Assembly: GCA_031551125.1 (NCBI GenBank)
Contig: JAVBOB010000009.1
Location: 186,001-250,000, forward strand
Source of the DNA: JAIRNF01 sp031551125
GTDB taxonomy: Bacteria > Bacteroidota > Bacteroidia > Bacteroidales > UBA932
Length of the DNA: 64,000 bases
Direction of reading: 5' to 3'
Made by a program: the position numbers and the translations under genes. The notes below the pieces were generated by a model. The model was not told where the DNA came from. It made no database searches and saw only the letters and a program-made list of their open reading frames with translations. Shown one piece after another: positions 34,231 through 42,303 of this stretch (the first letter of the stretch is position 1; each line of letters begins with the position of its first letter).

Positions 34231-34301
34231 CTATTTATTTAGCGCCTACCTGTATTGATTTAAGGGCGCAAATTAGTAATTCTTTTTTGATAATAGGCTA
34301 T

Positions 34302-35324
34302 TTAGAGTGAAATTTCTCCATTTAATGAGCTATCTAATATTTTTTTTGCCTGATCCACATGCTTATAGCGACCAAGTAAGTACATTAACTTTGTGAGAGC
34401 TGCTTCTACTGTTGAATCGTAACCACTCTGCACACCGGCTTTTTTTAAACGCGTTCCGGTTTCGTAAACATCCATTTCTACCTTTCCGGCATGGCATTGC
34501 GTAACGTTTAAGACAATAAGTCCTTTATCTACCGCCGCTTTTATACGATCTAGAAACCAAGAAGCAGTAGGTGCATTACCGGAGCCAAACGTTTCAAGCA
34601 CTACTGCTTTAAGCCCCTTAATATTAAGTATTCCGTCAATAACATGGGGTTGAATGCCCGGGAATAGCTTAAGTATAGCAATGTTTGTATCTAATTCGGT
34701 ATGTACTATAAGCTTATCCTTACCGGTATTCTTAACGGGAAAATTATACTTAATGGTTATGCCCGCTTCTGCTAGTGGAGGAAAATTTTCAGAGCGAAAA
34801 GCATCAAAGTTTTCCGCGTTATGCTTTGTAGTGCGGTTGCCTCGGAACAGCTGGTCTTGGAAAAAAATACAAACCTCTTGTATGGCCGGTACCCCGTTAA
34901 AATTTGCTGCTGCAATTTCAATAGCCGAAACCATATTTTCTTTACCATCTGTTCTGATAACTCCAATAGGCAGCTGGCTACCGGTTAGTATGACCGGTTT
35001 TGCAAGATTTTCAAGCATGAAGCTAAGTGCCGATGCGGTAAATGACATGGTATCTGTTCCATGCAAAACTACAAAACCGTTATACCTCTCGTAGTTTTTC
35101 TGAATAAGCAAAGCAAGCTTAACCCAAAAATCAGGTTGAATATCCGATGAGTCAACTAACGGATTGAACGAAATAGTGTCGAGCTTAAATCCGAATTTTT
35201 TTAATTCGGGAACCTCATCTTCAATCTGCTCAAAATTAAATGGAATAAGCGCTCCTGTTTCAGGGTGCTGCTTCATTCCAATGGTACCACCGGTGTATAT
35301 AATGAGGATTGATTTTTCCATCAC
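34302..35324 (-). CDS. ansA: L-asparaginase, type I (cytoplasmic)
   Basis: 340 residues without a signal peptide. Both catalytic triad motifs are present: TGGTIG (11-16) and HGTDT (88-92). It hydrolyses asparagine to aspartate and ammonia. The C-terminal domain matches the AnsA type. Monocistronic, followed at a distance by a MITE-like element on its 5' side. Confidence 0.93.
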   Translation of the reverse strand: MMEKSILIIYTGGTIGMKQHPETGALIPFNFEQIEDEVPELKKFGFKLDTISFNPLVDSSDIQPDFWVKLALLIQKNYERYNGFVVLHGTDTMSFTASALSFMLENLAKPVILTGSQLPIGVIRTDGKENMVSAIEIAAANFNGVPAIQEVCIFFQDQLFRGNRTTKHNAENFDAFRSENFPPLAEAGITIKYNFPVKNTGKDKLIVHTELDTNIAILKLFPGIQPHVIDGILNIKGLKAVVLETFGSGNAPTASWFLDRIKAAVDKGLIVLNVTQCHAGKVEMDVYETGTRLKKAGVQSGYDSTVEAALTKLMYLLGRYKHVDQAKKILDSSLNGEISL

Positions 35325-35434
35325 TTGTTGTTACGTTCTGTAATTTGAAATGGGATGCTAAAGTACAGAAAAAATGAAAGATACGTACTTATTGAGCTGT
35401 TTTTGCAATGTATTAAGTTAAAAGGCTAAATATC

Positions 35435-35758
35435 TAACTCAAGCTGTTAGCTATTGCGGGCTGGAAGCCCAGCTTACCTCAGCCCAATGCAACGCGTTGG
35501 GTTTGTGGGTATTTGCTGACCGTTGCTTTGCGCGCGAGAATGGTTGTTACCCCGATGAGGGTGGGGTGCTTCGCGCGCCATGCTGCTGTTACCGGTATGC
35601 TCACCCAGGGTGTCGCTACGCTTTTCCATTGGGCTGAACCGAGCTTACGAGCTCACCGAAGGTAAGTAAGCGGCCACTTTGTGGCGTTTTGCTTTCAGGC
35701 CAGCTTGAAGTGAAATAGGACACAGTAGGTAGAGCGTGTAGCCGGCAACTTGGGGCTA
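35435..35758. repeat. MITE-like element, family 3, copy 2 (long form)
   Basis: 324 bp. The ends TAACTCAAGCTGTTAGCTAT and the complement of TAGCCCCAAGTTGCCGGCTA mirror those of the 119-bp copy at 11177, as do the inner GCGGGCTGGAAGC and GCTTTCAGGCCAGC blocks. The extra central 200 bp contains CAGCCCAATGCAACGCGTTG and a GC-rich hairpin-like stretch (35527-35579) resembling the centre of family 2. It fills the gap between ansA and tatD. Confidence 0.75.
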
Positions 35759-35801
35759 TCTACTTAGGTAGGATGTTAGGTAGGATGCTCAATAGAGAAG
35801 A

Positions 35802-36578
35802 CTACAGAATAAAAACTTCTTTTGCATTATTGGTTGTTATTTCCGCCACTTCATCAATTGTTATTCCCTTTACTTCGGCAAGTTTTTGTGCAATAAGCGG
35901 AATGTAGGCGCTCTCGTTGCGCTTGCCCCTATATGGAGCGGGGGTTAAGTAGGGAGCGTCGGTTTCCAGCACAATATCGGCTATGTCAATATCTTTTACC
36001 AGCTTTGCTAGCTGCGCATTTTTGAAGGTGAGCACTCCACCTATACCCAACTTAAAACCTGTAAAGCGGTTAATAGTTAAGTAGTCGCTTATGGTTCCGG
36101 AAAAGCCGTGAAAAATACCTTTCAGCCCTTTGCCTTCAAAGTCTTGAAGTATGGCAAATATTTCATCAAACGACTCACGGGCATGAATAATAACGGGGAG
36201 CTTATGTTTAACGGCCATGCTCAGCTGCTCACGAAAAACGTAACGTTGCTGCTCAATGTGTTCCATAGACCAGTAGCAGTCAATCCCTATTTCCCCAATT
36301 GCTACGAAGGGGTATGAAGATATTTTGCTTTTTACAAATGCCAGCTCTTCTTCGTAGTTGTCTTTTACCGATGTGGGATGCAGCCCGATGGTAGGAAAAC
36401 AGCTTGTCGGGAATTTTTCCGCCAATAGCATCATTGCTTCAAATGTACTGCTATCAATGGCCGGAAGAATAAGCTGTTGTACTCCGGCTTTTTGGGCGTT
36501 TGTAATAACAGCGTCAATATCGGCGTTGAACTCTTCGGAGAAAAGGTGAGTATGTGTATCTATAAAGTATGATTGCAT
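35802..36578 (-). CDS. tatD: TatD-family metal-dependent deoxyribonuclease
   Basis: 258 residues, full length. The metal-binding motifs are THTHLFSEEF, IGEIGIDCYW, VIIHAR and LETDAPYLTP in order. TatD enzymes are 3'-5' exonucleases or DNA-quality nucleases, and some YcfH/YabD relatives act on other substrates. Monocistronic. Confidence 0.93.
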   Translation of the reverse strand: MQSYFIDTHTHLFSEEFNADIDAVITNAQKAGVQQLILPAIDSSTFEAMMLLAEKFPTSCFPTIGLHPTSVKDNYEEELAFVKSKISSYPFVAIGEIGIDCYWSMEHIEQQRYVFREQLSMAVKHKLPVIIHARESFDEIFAILQDFEGKGLKGIFHGFSGTISDYLTINRFTGFKLGIGGVLTFKNAQLAKLVKDIDIADIVLETDAPYLTPAPYRGKRNESAYIPLIAQKLAEVKGITIDEVAEITTNNAKEVFIL

Positions 36579-36697
36579 GAATTAACCGGTAAATGTACTT
36601 GTGACAAAAGTAAAACTTCTTTTGAAAATGATAGGATATTAGTAGCATAGTAGATTAGACCTCTTTGGAAAATGATATGCCAAACAATAGAAAAATG

Positions 36698-36825
36698 TTG
36701 GGCTAAAGCCCTGTTTGTTTGACCCCATTAATCCGTTGACTAAAGTCAACGGCAATGAAAAAGTTCATTGCCGTCTGCTTTAGCTGACGGACACAAAAGA
36801 ATACGGCTATTGGGCTAAAGCCCAA
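36698..36825. repeat. Palindromic element, family 4, copy 1
   Basis: TTGGGCTAAAGCCC stands at each end. Inside, CCGTTGACTAAAGTCAACGG and CAATGAA pair with TTCATTG and CCGTCTGCTTTAGCTGACGG. Related copies are at 7129-7200 and 56887. Nothing else is seen in the gap 36579-36892. Confidence 0.8.
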
Positions 36826-36892
36826 CTACTCGCTAAGTAGCACTATAGCTATTTTCCGAAGAAGTCCATTATCACATTCCTAAACAGTCAAA

Positions 36893-36926
36893 TAAAAAAC
36901 CTCGCACAGCTGCACGAGGTTTTCTT
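36893..36926 (-). terminator. Terminator of the carboxyltransferase gene
   Basis: AAAACCTCG / CGAGGTTTT arms around a CAGCTG centre, with a T6 run on the minus strand, 18 bp after the stop. Confidence 0.8.
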
Positions 36927-36942
36927 ACTTTATCTAAAAATA

Positions 36943-38727
36943 CTACTCTATCACTAAAGCAAGTATCTCTCCTTTACTAACATTTTCGCCTTGTTTTGCG
37001 AAAGTAAGAGCAATCTTTCCGCTGAACGGAGCCTTTACTGCTTCCAGTCCGTAGTAGGCCTGAACGAAGCAAACGTTATCTCCTTCCTTAACAGGTGTTC
37101 CTTCTGCCGGAGGTGTAGCGGTATCAACCACATCATACTCCCAAATTACCTGACCCTTTGCCGGAGCATGTATAGGCTTGGCGTTGGGATATTGTTGCAT
37201 AGCCTTTTCGAGATCGAACTTCGGCATTTCAACTATCGGGCGGGTAACAATGATAGGCGCACCGGCTTTTTCCTTCGCTTGTTCCAGCTCTTGGTTGAAG
37301 CGTTGCTTAGCTACACCTGAACGGTAATCGCGGTATTGACGATCGTGCATTGCCAATTCAAACAGCTCTTCGTCGTCTTTTCCGAAATCCCACTTGTTCT
37401 CTTTCATTTCAGCACGGAACTTATCCAATTCATCAGGGAATGCCTCCTGTGGGTCACCATTGTAGAACTCTAAGCCGTTCTTTTTGGCCAGTTCAATAAT
37501 TTCAGGAGCCAAAGTACCGGGCAGCTTACCGGTCTTACCAAGAATCATGTTCCAGCTGTCCTTGTCAATGTTAGAGAAGCGGGGTTCGCCCTTAGCCATT
37601 GCAAAGATGTTCATTAACGCAATATTCTTAACATACTGGCTGAACGGAGTAACCAATGGAGGATAACCCAGCTTAGGCCATACGTACTCTACTTCTTGGA
37701 ATAGCTGTACCACAAGGTTATTAAGTGTAACCTCTTTCTTACCTTGCTGACGGAGCGCCATATTAATAGCGCCATGCATGCCCTTAAGGTCAGACATCAT
37801 AGAGCCCATCATACCACCGGGCAAGCCGCAGCCTACCAGCAGTGAGGTCATAACCTTATTGCTGGGGTCAATGAAATATCCGAGGAAGTCGTCAATAAAC
37901 GTTTGAGTAAGGCGACGAGCCTCCATGTATGCGTCCATGTTAATGTCGGCTACCTTAAATCCGGCATCCTTCAACATGGCTTGGACGGTAATTACGTCTG
38001 GGTGAACCATACCCCATGCCAGCGGTTCCATTGCCACGTCGATAATATCAACACCGTTCTTGGCAACTTCGAGCATAGATGCAACCGAGAAGCCGGGGCC
38101 ACTATGTCCGTGGTACTGAATGGTGATATTGGGATTTTTATCCTTAATACCCTTTACAATTTGGCCAAGGCTATAAGGACGACCGATACCGGCCATATCT
38201 TTTAAACAAATTTCCTGTGCACCCGCGTCAATTAGCTGTTGAGCCAGCTTTACGTAGTATTCAACCGTGTGAATAGGAGAGTGGGTGATACAAAGAGCTG
38301 CTTGCGGAATCATTCCGCCTGCTTTGGCGTATTGTATAGAAGGAATAATATTACGGGGGTCGTTAAGACCGCAGAAAATACGTGTAATGTCAACTCCTTG
38401 TGCGTGCTTAACCTTGTACATTAGCTTACGTACATCGGATGGAACGGGGAACATACGTAATCCGTTCAATCCACGATCAAGCATGTGGGTTTGAATACCC
38501 ACTTTATTAAAGGGTTTGGTGAATTCGCGAACAGCTACATTCGGGTTTTCTCCATACAGTAGGTTAACCTGTTCGAAGGCTCCACCATTTGTTTCTACGC
38601 GAGCAAAGCAGCCCATGTCAATAATTACGGGGGCTATTTGCTTTAGCTGGTCAACACGGGGTTGATATTTCCCCGATGATTGCCACATGTCGCGGTACAA
38701 TAAGCTGAATTTAATTTCTTTTGCCAT
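36943..38727 (-). CDS. Biotin-dependent carboxyltransferase subunit (PycB/OadA-like) without biotin lysine
   Basis: 594 residues. The carboxyltransferase TIM barrel (1-300) has YRDMWQSS (from residue 11), the lysine that is carboxylated in this family (Lys176 in CLKDMAG) and the metal ligands His206/His208 (YHGHSG). The PycB/OadA C-terminal domain follows, then a biotinyl-like domain (about 520-594). Where AMKM is expected the sequence is AYYG (557-560), so Tyr559 replaces the biotinylated lysine and this domain cannot carry biotin. Known members move CO2 between pyruvate and oxaloacetate; biotin must be supplied by another protein, or the domain is only structural. Confidence 0.85.
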   Translation of the reverse strand: MAKEIKFSLLYRDMWQSSGKYQPRVDQLKQIAPVIIDMGCFARVETNGGAFEQVNLLYGENPNVAVREFTKPFNKVGIQTHMLDRGLNGLRMFPVPSDVRKLMYKVKHAQGVDITRIFCGLNDPRNIIPSIQYAKAGGMIPQAALCITHSPIHTVEYYVKLAQQLIDAGAQEICLKDMAGIGRPYSLGQIVKGIKDKNPNITIQYHGHSGPGFSVASMLEVAKNGVDIIDVAMEPLAWGMVHPDVITVQAMLKDAGFKVADINMDAYMEARRLTQTFIDDFLGYFIDPSNKVMTSLLVGCGLPGGMMGSMMSDLKGMHGAINMALRQQGKKEVTLNNLVVQLFQEVEYVWPKLGYPPLVTPFSQYVKNIALMNIFAMAKGEPRFSNIDKDSWNMILGKTGKLPGTLAPEIIELAKKNGLEFYNGDPQEAFPDELDKFRAEMKENKWDFGKDDEELFELAMHDRQYRDYRSGVAKQRFNQELEQAKEKAGAPIIVTRPIVEMPKFDLEKAMQQYPNAKPIHAPAKGQVIWEYDVVDTATPPAEGTPVKEGDNVCFVQAYYGLEAVKAPFSGKIALTFAKQGENVSKGEILALVIE

Positions 38728-38776
38728 AGTTATAAAAATAATTAAGTTGCTAAGGGTTTTGCTATTTCCGGAGCGC

Positions 38777-38807
38777 CAAAGATAAGGGGCATGCTAGCTA
38801 ATTAGTG
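38777..38807 (-). promoter_or_regulatory. Promoter of the carboxyltransferase gene
   Basis: On the minus strand TTG, a 23-nt spacer and TATCTTTG (38777-38784), about 50 bp upstream of the start. Confidence 0.65.
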
Positions 38808-39019
38808 CAATTTTAAAGCAATAACTGTTCTAAAATAGTTCTACATTCAATTTCTTCAATTATCTTTGTATCTGTTATTTTTTTCCGTTAAATTGCCGTA
38901 GAAGTTGATTTTGTTTGTAGTATAAACGGTGTACCTTTCTTCCTTGCCTTTATAGTTTTCTGTTATCCTCTATTGTAAACAACATTCCACTGTATTAGTT
39001 TAGAATGGTTTTGCAGACT

Positions 39020-39049
39020 TTGGCAGAAATCCCAAATAGCTTAACTTTG
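39020..39049 (+). promoter_or_regulatory. Promoter of dprA
   Basis: TTG at 39020-39022, 19-nt spacer, TAACTTTG at 39042-39049; leader of about 20 nt. Confidence 0.8.
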
Positions 39050-39076
39050 TTTGCTTTGGACGAACCTGTGTAACGT

Positions 39077-40192
39077 ATGCAACCCGTTGATTTAAAGTAT
39101 CAAATAGCTATTGAAATGATTCCCATGGTTGGGAGTATTACCGCAAAAAAACTGATAGCATTTTGTGGTGGAGCCGAGGCTGTTTTTCGTGAAAGTAAGT
39201 CAGCGTTGAGAAAAATACAAGGCATAGGAGAACGTATTGCAAATGCTGTTACCGAGCAACAGGTGTTGGAACTTGCCGAAAAGGAGCTGGAGTACATTGA
39301 GAAAAACAACATTCGAGCACTCTCATACACCGATAACAACTACCCTCATCGGCTGAAAAATTGTGAAGACAGTCCGGTTGTACTTTTTGTAAAAGGAGAC
39401 ATCAATTTAAATGCCGAGCGAATACTAAGCATTGTTGGAACTAGAAGCGCTACAAGCTATGGGGTAGATCAGTGCACCCGTTTGGTTGAAGAGCTTGCTC
39501 AACGCGGACACAATCCGGTTATTGCGAGTGGCTTGGCGTACGGAATAGATATTTGCGCCCATAAGGCAGCGCTTAAATATGGTTTACCTACCGTAGCGGT
39601 TGTGGCTACAGGTCTTAATACGGTTTATCCGGCGCAGCATAAAAACGTTGCAAAGCAAATTGTGGAGCAAGGGGGAGCAATGGTTTCCGATTTTACCACA
39701 CATGCAAAGTTTGACAGAAATAATTTTTTACGCAGAAATCGTATTATTGCAGGTTTAGCCGATGCTACAATAGTTGTTGAGTCGGGCGAAAAGGGTGGGG
39801 CGTTGGTTACAGCCGACATTAGCATGTCATACAATCGGGATGTAATGGCTTTCCCCGGCAGGGTTGGCGATGCGTATTCATGTGGCTGCAACAGGCTGAT
39901 ACGAAATAATAAAGCAGCGCTTATTGAAGGCGTTGCTGATGTTGAGTACGTACTGGGTTGGGATAAGAGGGTTGAGCCGAAGGTAAAACAGCTACCTCTT
40001 TTCGGAGAACGTAGCGAACCCGAAAAGAAAGTATTGGATGCCTTGTCTAAAGTAGAAGTTGAAACAATTGATAACCTTTGTAGGCAGCTGGATATGCCCG
40101 TTTCTCAGCTTGCATCGGTACTACTTACGCTTGAATTTTCAGGCTGTGTTCGCAGCCATCCGGGTAAGGCGTATAGTCTTTGCAGAGGCTGA
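39077..40192 (+). CDS. dprA: DNA processing protein DprA (Smf)
   Basis: 371 residues. An N-terminal helix-hairpin-helix region (IPMVGSITAKKLIAFCGG; IQGIGERIANAV) precedes the Rossmann-like DprA domain with SIVGTRSATSYGVDQ, ASGLAYGIDICAHKAAL and ESGEKGGALVTADISMSYNR. A winged-helix DML1-like domain closes it (about 310-371). DprA loads RecA on incoming single-stranded DNA in transformation. No other competence genes are near. Confidence 0.95.
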   Translation: MQPVDLKYQIAIEMIPMVGSITAKKLIAFCGGAEAVFRESKSALRKIQGIGERIANAVTEQQVLELAEKELEYIEKNNIRALSYTDNNYPHRLKNCEDSPVVLFVKGDINLNAERILSIVGTRSATSYGVDQCTRLVEELAQRGHNPVIASGLAYGIDICAHKAALKYGLPTVAVVATGLNTVYPAQHKNVAKQIVEQGGAMVSDFTTHAKFDRNNFLRRNRIIAGLADATIVVESGEKGGALVTADISMSYNRDVMAFPGRVGDAYSCGCNRLIRNNKAALIEGVADVEYVLGWDKRVEPKVKQLPLFGERSEPEKKVLDALSKVEVETIDNLCRQLDMPVSQLASVLLTLEFSGCVRSHPGKAYSLCRG

Positions 40193-40198
40193 TTGATA

Positions 40199-40286
40199 CG
40201 TCATTGCGAGCGAAGCGACCCGAAGGGCAGCGGAGCTAACCAACCTGTTCTATTCGAGAGATTGCTTCGCTTCGCTCGCAATGACG
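40199..40286. repeat. Palindromic repeat, family 1 (full copy)
   Basis: CGTCATTGCGAGCGAAGCGA at the left and the mirrored CTTCGCTCGCAATGACG at the right, with CGAAGGGCAGCGGAGC and an inner GAGATTGCTTCGC between. It occupies the gap between the convergent dprA and the oxidoreductase-like gene. Confidence 0.8.
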
Positions 40287-40311
40287 GCCATATATAAATG
40301 GCAGCTTGAAA

Positions 40312-41199
40312 TTATCTGTTTTCCTCCATCAGCTGTAGGCAGCGATGTAAGCGGCGCATACTGTTGAATGACACCATGGGCTCTGTTTTTTCTCGTATGG
40401 ATTCGACGAAGTTCTCCAATTCCGTTAGTTCAATAAACGGAACTTCTTCCATGCTAACCAGCTCTTTTTGCAGCTCCTTATTCGCCCCCTTAACCAGTCT
40501 GTGATGCTCACGCTTCCGGAGATCGAGCATAGCGATAGCCTTATCAGTAATAAGGCGCAACTCCTGCCTGTCGGCAAATCCGCAGGGGTTGGATGATATG
40601 CTGGCCGTTACCCCGTTTGTAAAATCAAGGCGTGCCTCTACCTGTTCTACTTTTTTGTATAGCAACGGAATGTTTTGGTTGTGAGCGCGCAGTACATCCT
40701 CATTCACGAGTTTCAGAATTGCCATTAGCTCAGGAATGTAGTCGGCTTGAAAACGGTTGTTGGTATGAACTTGTTCTTTGATAAACTGAATGTGACGAAC
40801 GTTTTTGTAAGATTGGGTAATCTCCGAAATGTTCCAGTAGTACATTTTAGGCATGGAGACCTGAGCAACAACCCGAGCTTCTTCTACCAATCTTTGAGCA
40901 CCTTCAATATCACCAAATATTATTGCGCTGTAATCATCAACAAAAACATGCTTTAGCGAACGGATAGCATCGTTTATCAACTTTTTGCGAACTTTTTCTC
41001 CAAGAAAAATAACAGCATCAACAGCACCAATAAGTTCTGTGAACGATTCAAAGACTCCTCCGTCGTATTCCGGTTTTTGGTCTTCGGTATCACACCATAT
41101 CCCTTCAAGACTAGCATTTTCCAGTCGCTCCAGCGCACGGGTATAGCTGTCAAAAATATCAGTATAACCAACAATCCCTACTTTCAGTGTAGATTCCAT
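40312..41199 (-). CDS. Gfo/Idh/MocA-like NAD-binding protein, unknown substrate
   Basis: 295 residues. The N-terminal Rossmann fold starts LKVGIVGYTDIFDSYTRALE and the second strand ends in Asp (GIWCDTED). The family's usual EKP motif, with the catalytic lysine, is replaced by VDDYSAI, so it may be inactive as a dehydrogenase or use another residue. C-terminal part LDFTNGVTASISSNPCGFAD fits the beta-sheet domain. It has its own consensus promoter. Confidence 0.65.
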   Translation of the reverse strand: MESTLKVGIVGYTDIFDSYTRALERLENASLEGIWCDTEDQKPEYDGGVFESFTELIGAVDAVIFLGEKVRKKLINDAIRSLKHVFVDDYSAIIFGDIEGAQRLVEEARVVAQVSMPKMYYWNISEITQSYKNVRHIQFIKEQVHTNNRFQADYIPELMAILKLVNEDVLRAHNQNIPLLYKKVEQVEARLDFTNGVTASISSNPCGFADRQELRLITDKAIAMLDLRKREHHRLVKGANKELQKELVSMEEVPFIELTELENFVESIREKTEPMVSFNSMRRLHRCLQLMEENR

Positions 41200-41231
41200 A
41201 TAGTATATTCAAGTTCAACTTTCTGATTGTT

Positions 41232-41261
41232 CAAAGTTAACTCTTATTGAGCAAAACACAA
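41232..41261 (-). promoter_or_regulatory. Promoter of the Gfo/Idh/MocA-like gene
   Basis: TTG (minus strand, 41259-41261), 19-nt spacer, TAACTTTG (41232-41239), 32 bp before the start codon. Confidence 0.75.
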
Positions 41262-41283
41262 GTTTTTGCAAAATAAAATAGCA

Positions 41284-41393
41284 ATAGCTTAAAGATAAAT
41301 AGAACAAAGAATAAAGACATTGATATATTAATAGAAAAATCTTTGCTCGTTGTTTTATAAGTCTTTGTTCGATAAAGAGCTATTTTAACAACA
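41284..41393. repeat. AAAGAACAAAGA-type inverted repeat (family 7), upstream of pcm
   Basis: ATAGCTTAAAGATAAATAGA plus ACAAAGAATAAAGAC pair imperfectly with AAGTCTTTGTTCGATAAAGA plus GCTAT. The arms are about 35 nt with a 40-nt loop. A relative follows pcm at 42121, and parts recur at 52341 and 52607. Confidence 0.6.
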
Positions 41394-41426
41394 AGGATTT
41401 ATAAGATTTGTTTTATGCAGGCCGCT

Positions 41427-41454
41427 TTGGCCTGTCTTGGAATAGCTATCTTTG
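41427..41454 (+). promoter_or_regulatory. Promoter of pcm
   Basis: TTG at 41427-41429, 17-nt spacer, TATCTTTG at 41447-41454. Transcription would begin near 41461, at or just before the ATG at 41462, so the mRNA is nearly leaderless. Confidence 0.7.
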
Positions 41455-41461
41455 CAACCTT

Positions 41462-42106
41462 ATGAATGATTCTTTTCAACATAAAGGGCTGCGAAGTAAG
41501 CTGGTAGCAAAGCTAAAAGAAAAAGGAATTTCTGATGAGTATGTTTTAGCAGCCATCGGGAAAGTGCCCCGCCATCTTTTTATGGATAGCAGCTTGGTTA
41601 ACCATGCCTATGAGGATAAACCGTTTTCGATAGGTGCCGGACAAACTATATCACAACCTTATACCGTTGCTTTTCAAACTCAGCTGTTGAATTTGCAAAA
41701 GTGGGATAAGGTGTTGGAAATAGGAACCGGATCGGGCTATCAAACAGCGGTGCTGTTGGAGTTAGACGCGAAAGTATATACTATTGAGCGTCAACGAACG
41801 TTGTTTGTCAAGGCGCAACGGCTACTACATGAGATGAAGTACTACCCTAACTGTTTTTATGGCGACGGTTATGAGGGAAAGCCTGCCTTTGCCCCCTTTA
41901 ATAGAATACTCGTTACGGCCGGGGCACCCAATATTCCCCAAGCTCTGCTCAACCAGCTGGCAGTTGGTGGTCGTATGGTTATACCGGTAGGTGGTGATAA
42001 CCAACAGAAAATGATAGTGGTTGACCGTCTTTCGGAGAATGAGTATAAGCAGCAGGAGTTTGGTCTGTTCTCCTTTGTGCCGTTGTTAAAGGGAGTAAAC
42101 GGTTAA
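41462..42106 (+). CDS. pcm: Protein-L-isoaspartate O-methyltransferase
   Basis: 214 residues from ATG 41462 (MNDSFQHKGLRSKLVAKLKE). A longer frame from 41408 is rejected because it runs through the promoter. Motifs: VPRHLFM, the Thr/Ser-rich QTISQPYTVA loop, and SAM motif VLEIGTGSGYQTAVL. It methylates abnormal isoaspartyl residues for protein repair. Confidence 0.93.
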   Translation: MNDSFQHKGLRSKLVAKLKEKGISDEYVLAAIGKVPRHLFMDSSLVNHAYEDKPFSIGAGQTISQPYTVAFQTQLLNLQKWDKVLEIGTGSGYQTAVLLELDAKVYTIERQRTLFVKAQRLLHEMKYYPNCFYGDGYEGKPAFAPFNRILVTAGAPNIPQALLNQLAVGGRMVIPVGGDNQQKMIVVDRLSENEYKQQEFGLFSFVPLLKGVNG

Positions 42107-42120
42107 ATTGTATAATTGAA

Positions 42121-42205
42121 GCAAAGACTTATAGAACAAGGAGCAAGGATTTTGCCATATCTTAATGGTGATAATTCAAAGGTCTTTGTTCTTTGCTCTA
42201 TATAT
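42121..42205. repeat. AAAGAACAAAGA-type inverted repeat (family 7), downstream of pcm
   Basis: GCAAAGACTTATAGAACAAG and GAGCAAGGAT pair imperfectly with AAAGGTCTTTGTTCTTTGCT. With the copy at 41284 it brackets pcm. Confidence 0.6.
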
Positions 42206-42261
42206 CTTTTATCCATTTAAAATTATCTTACCGTAAAAAGCGGTAGTTTTCGGGTAAACTT

Positions 42262-42269
42262 TACCTTTG
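42262..42269 (+). promoter_or_regulatory. -7 element (TACCTTTG) of the Ig-like lipoprotein gene
   Basis: Exact TAnnTTTG box 35 bp before the probable GTG start; the -33 part is not clear. Confidence 0.5.
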
Positions 42270-42303
42270 TAAGTCGTAGAATGACGAATCAAATAGGTTG
42301 AGC

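Larger units (their letters stand above)
38728..39076. other. Divergent promoter region between the carboxyltransferase gene and dprA
   Basis: AT-rich and without repeats. It has promoters for both flanking genes (listed separately). A third exact TAnnTTTG box, TATCTTTG at 38861-38868 on the plus strand, has no TTG at the right distance. No ORF or structured RNA is seen. Confidence 0.5.

Noticed and set aside
40312..41199. Pseudogene status of the Gfo/Idh/MocA-like gene because the EKP motif is lost
   Set aside because: The frame is intact with a consensus promoter; loss of the motif points to divergence rather than decay.
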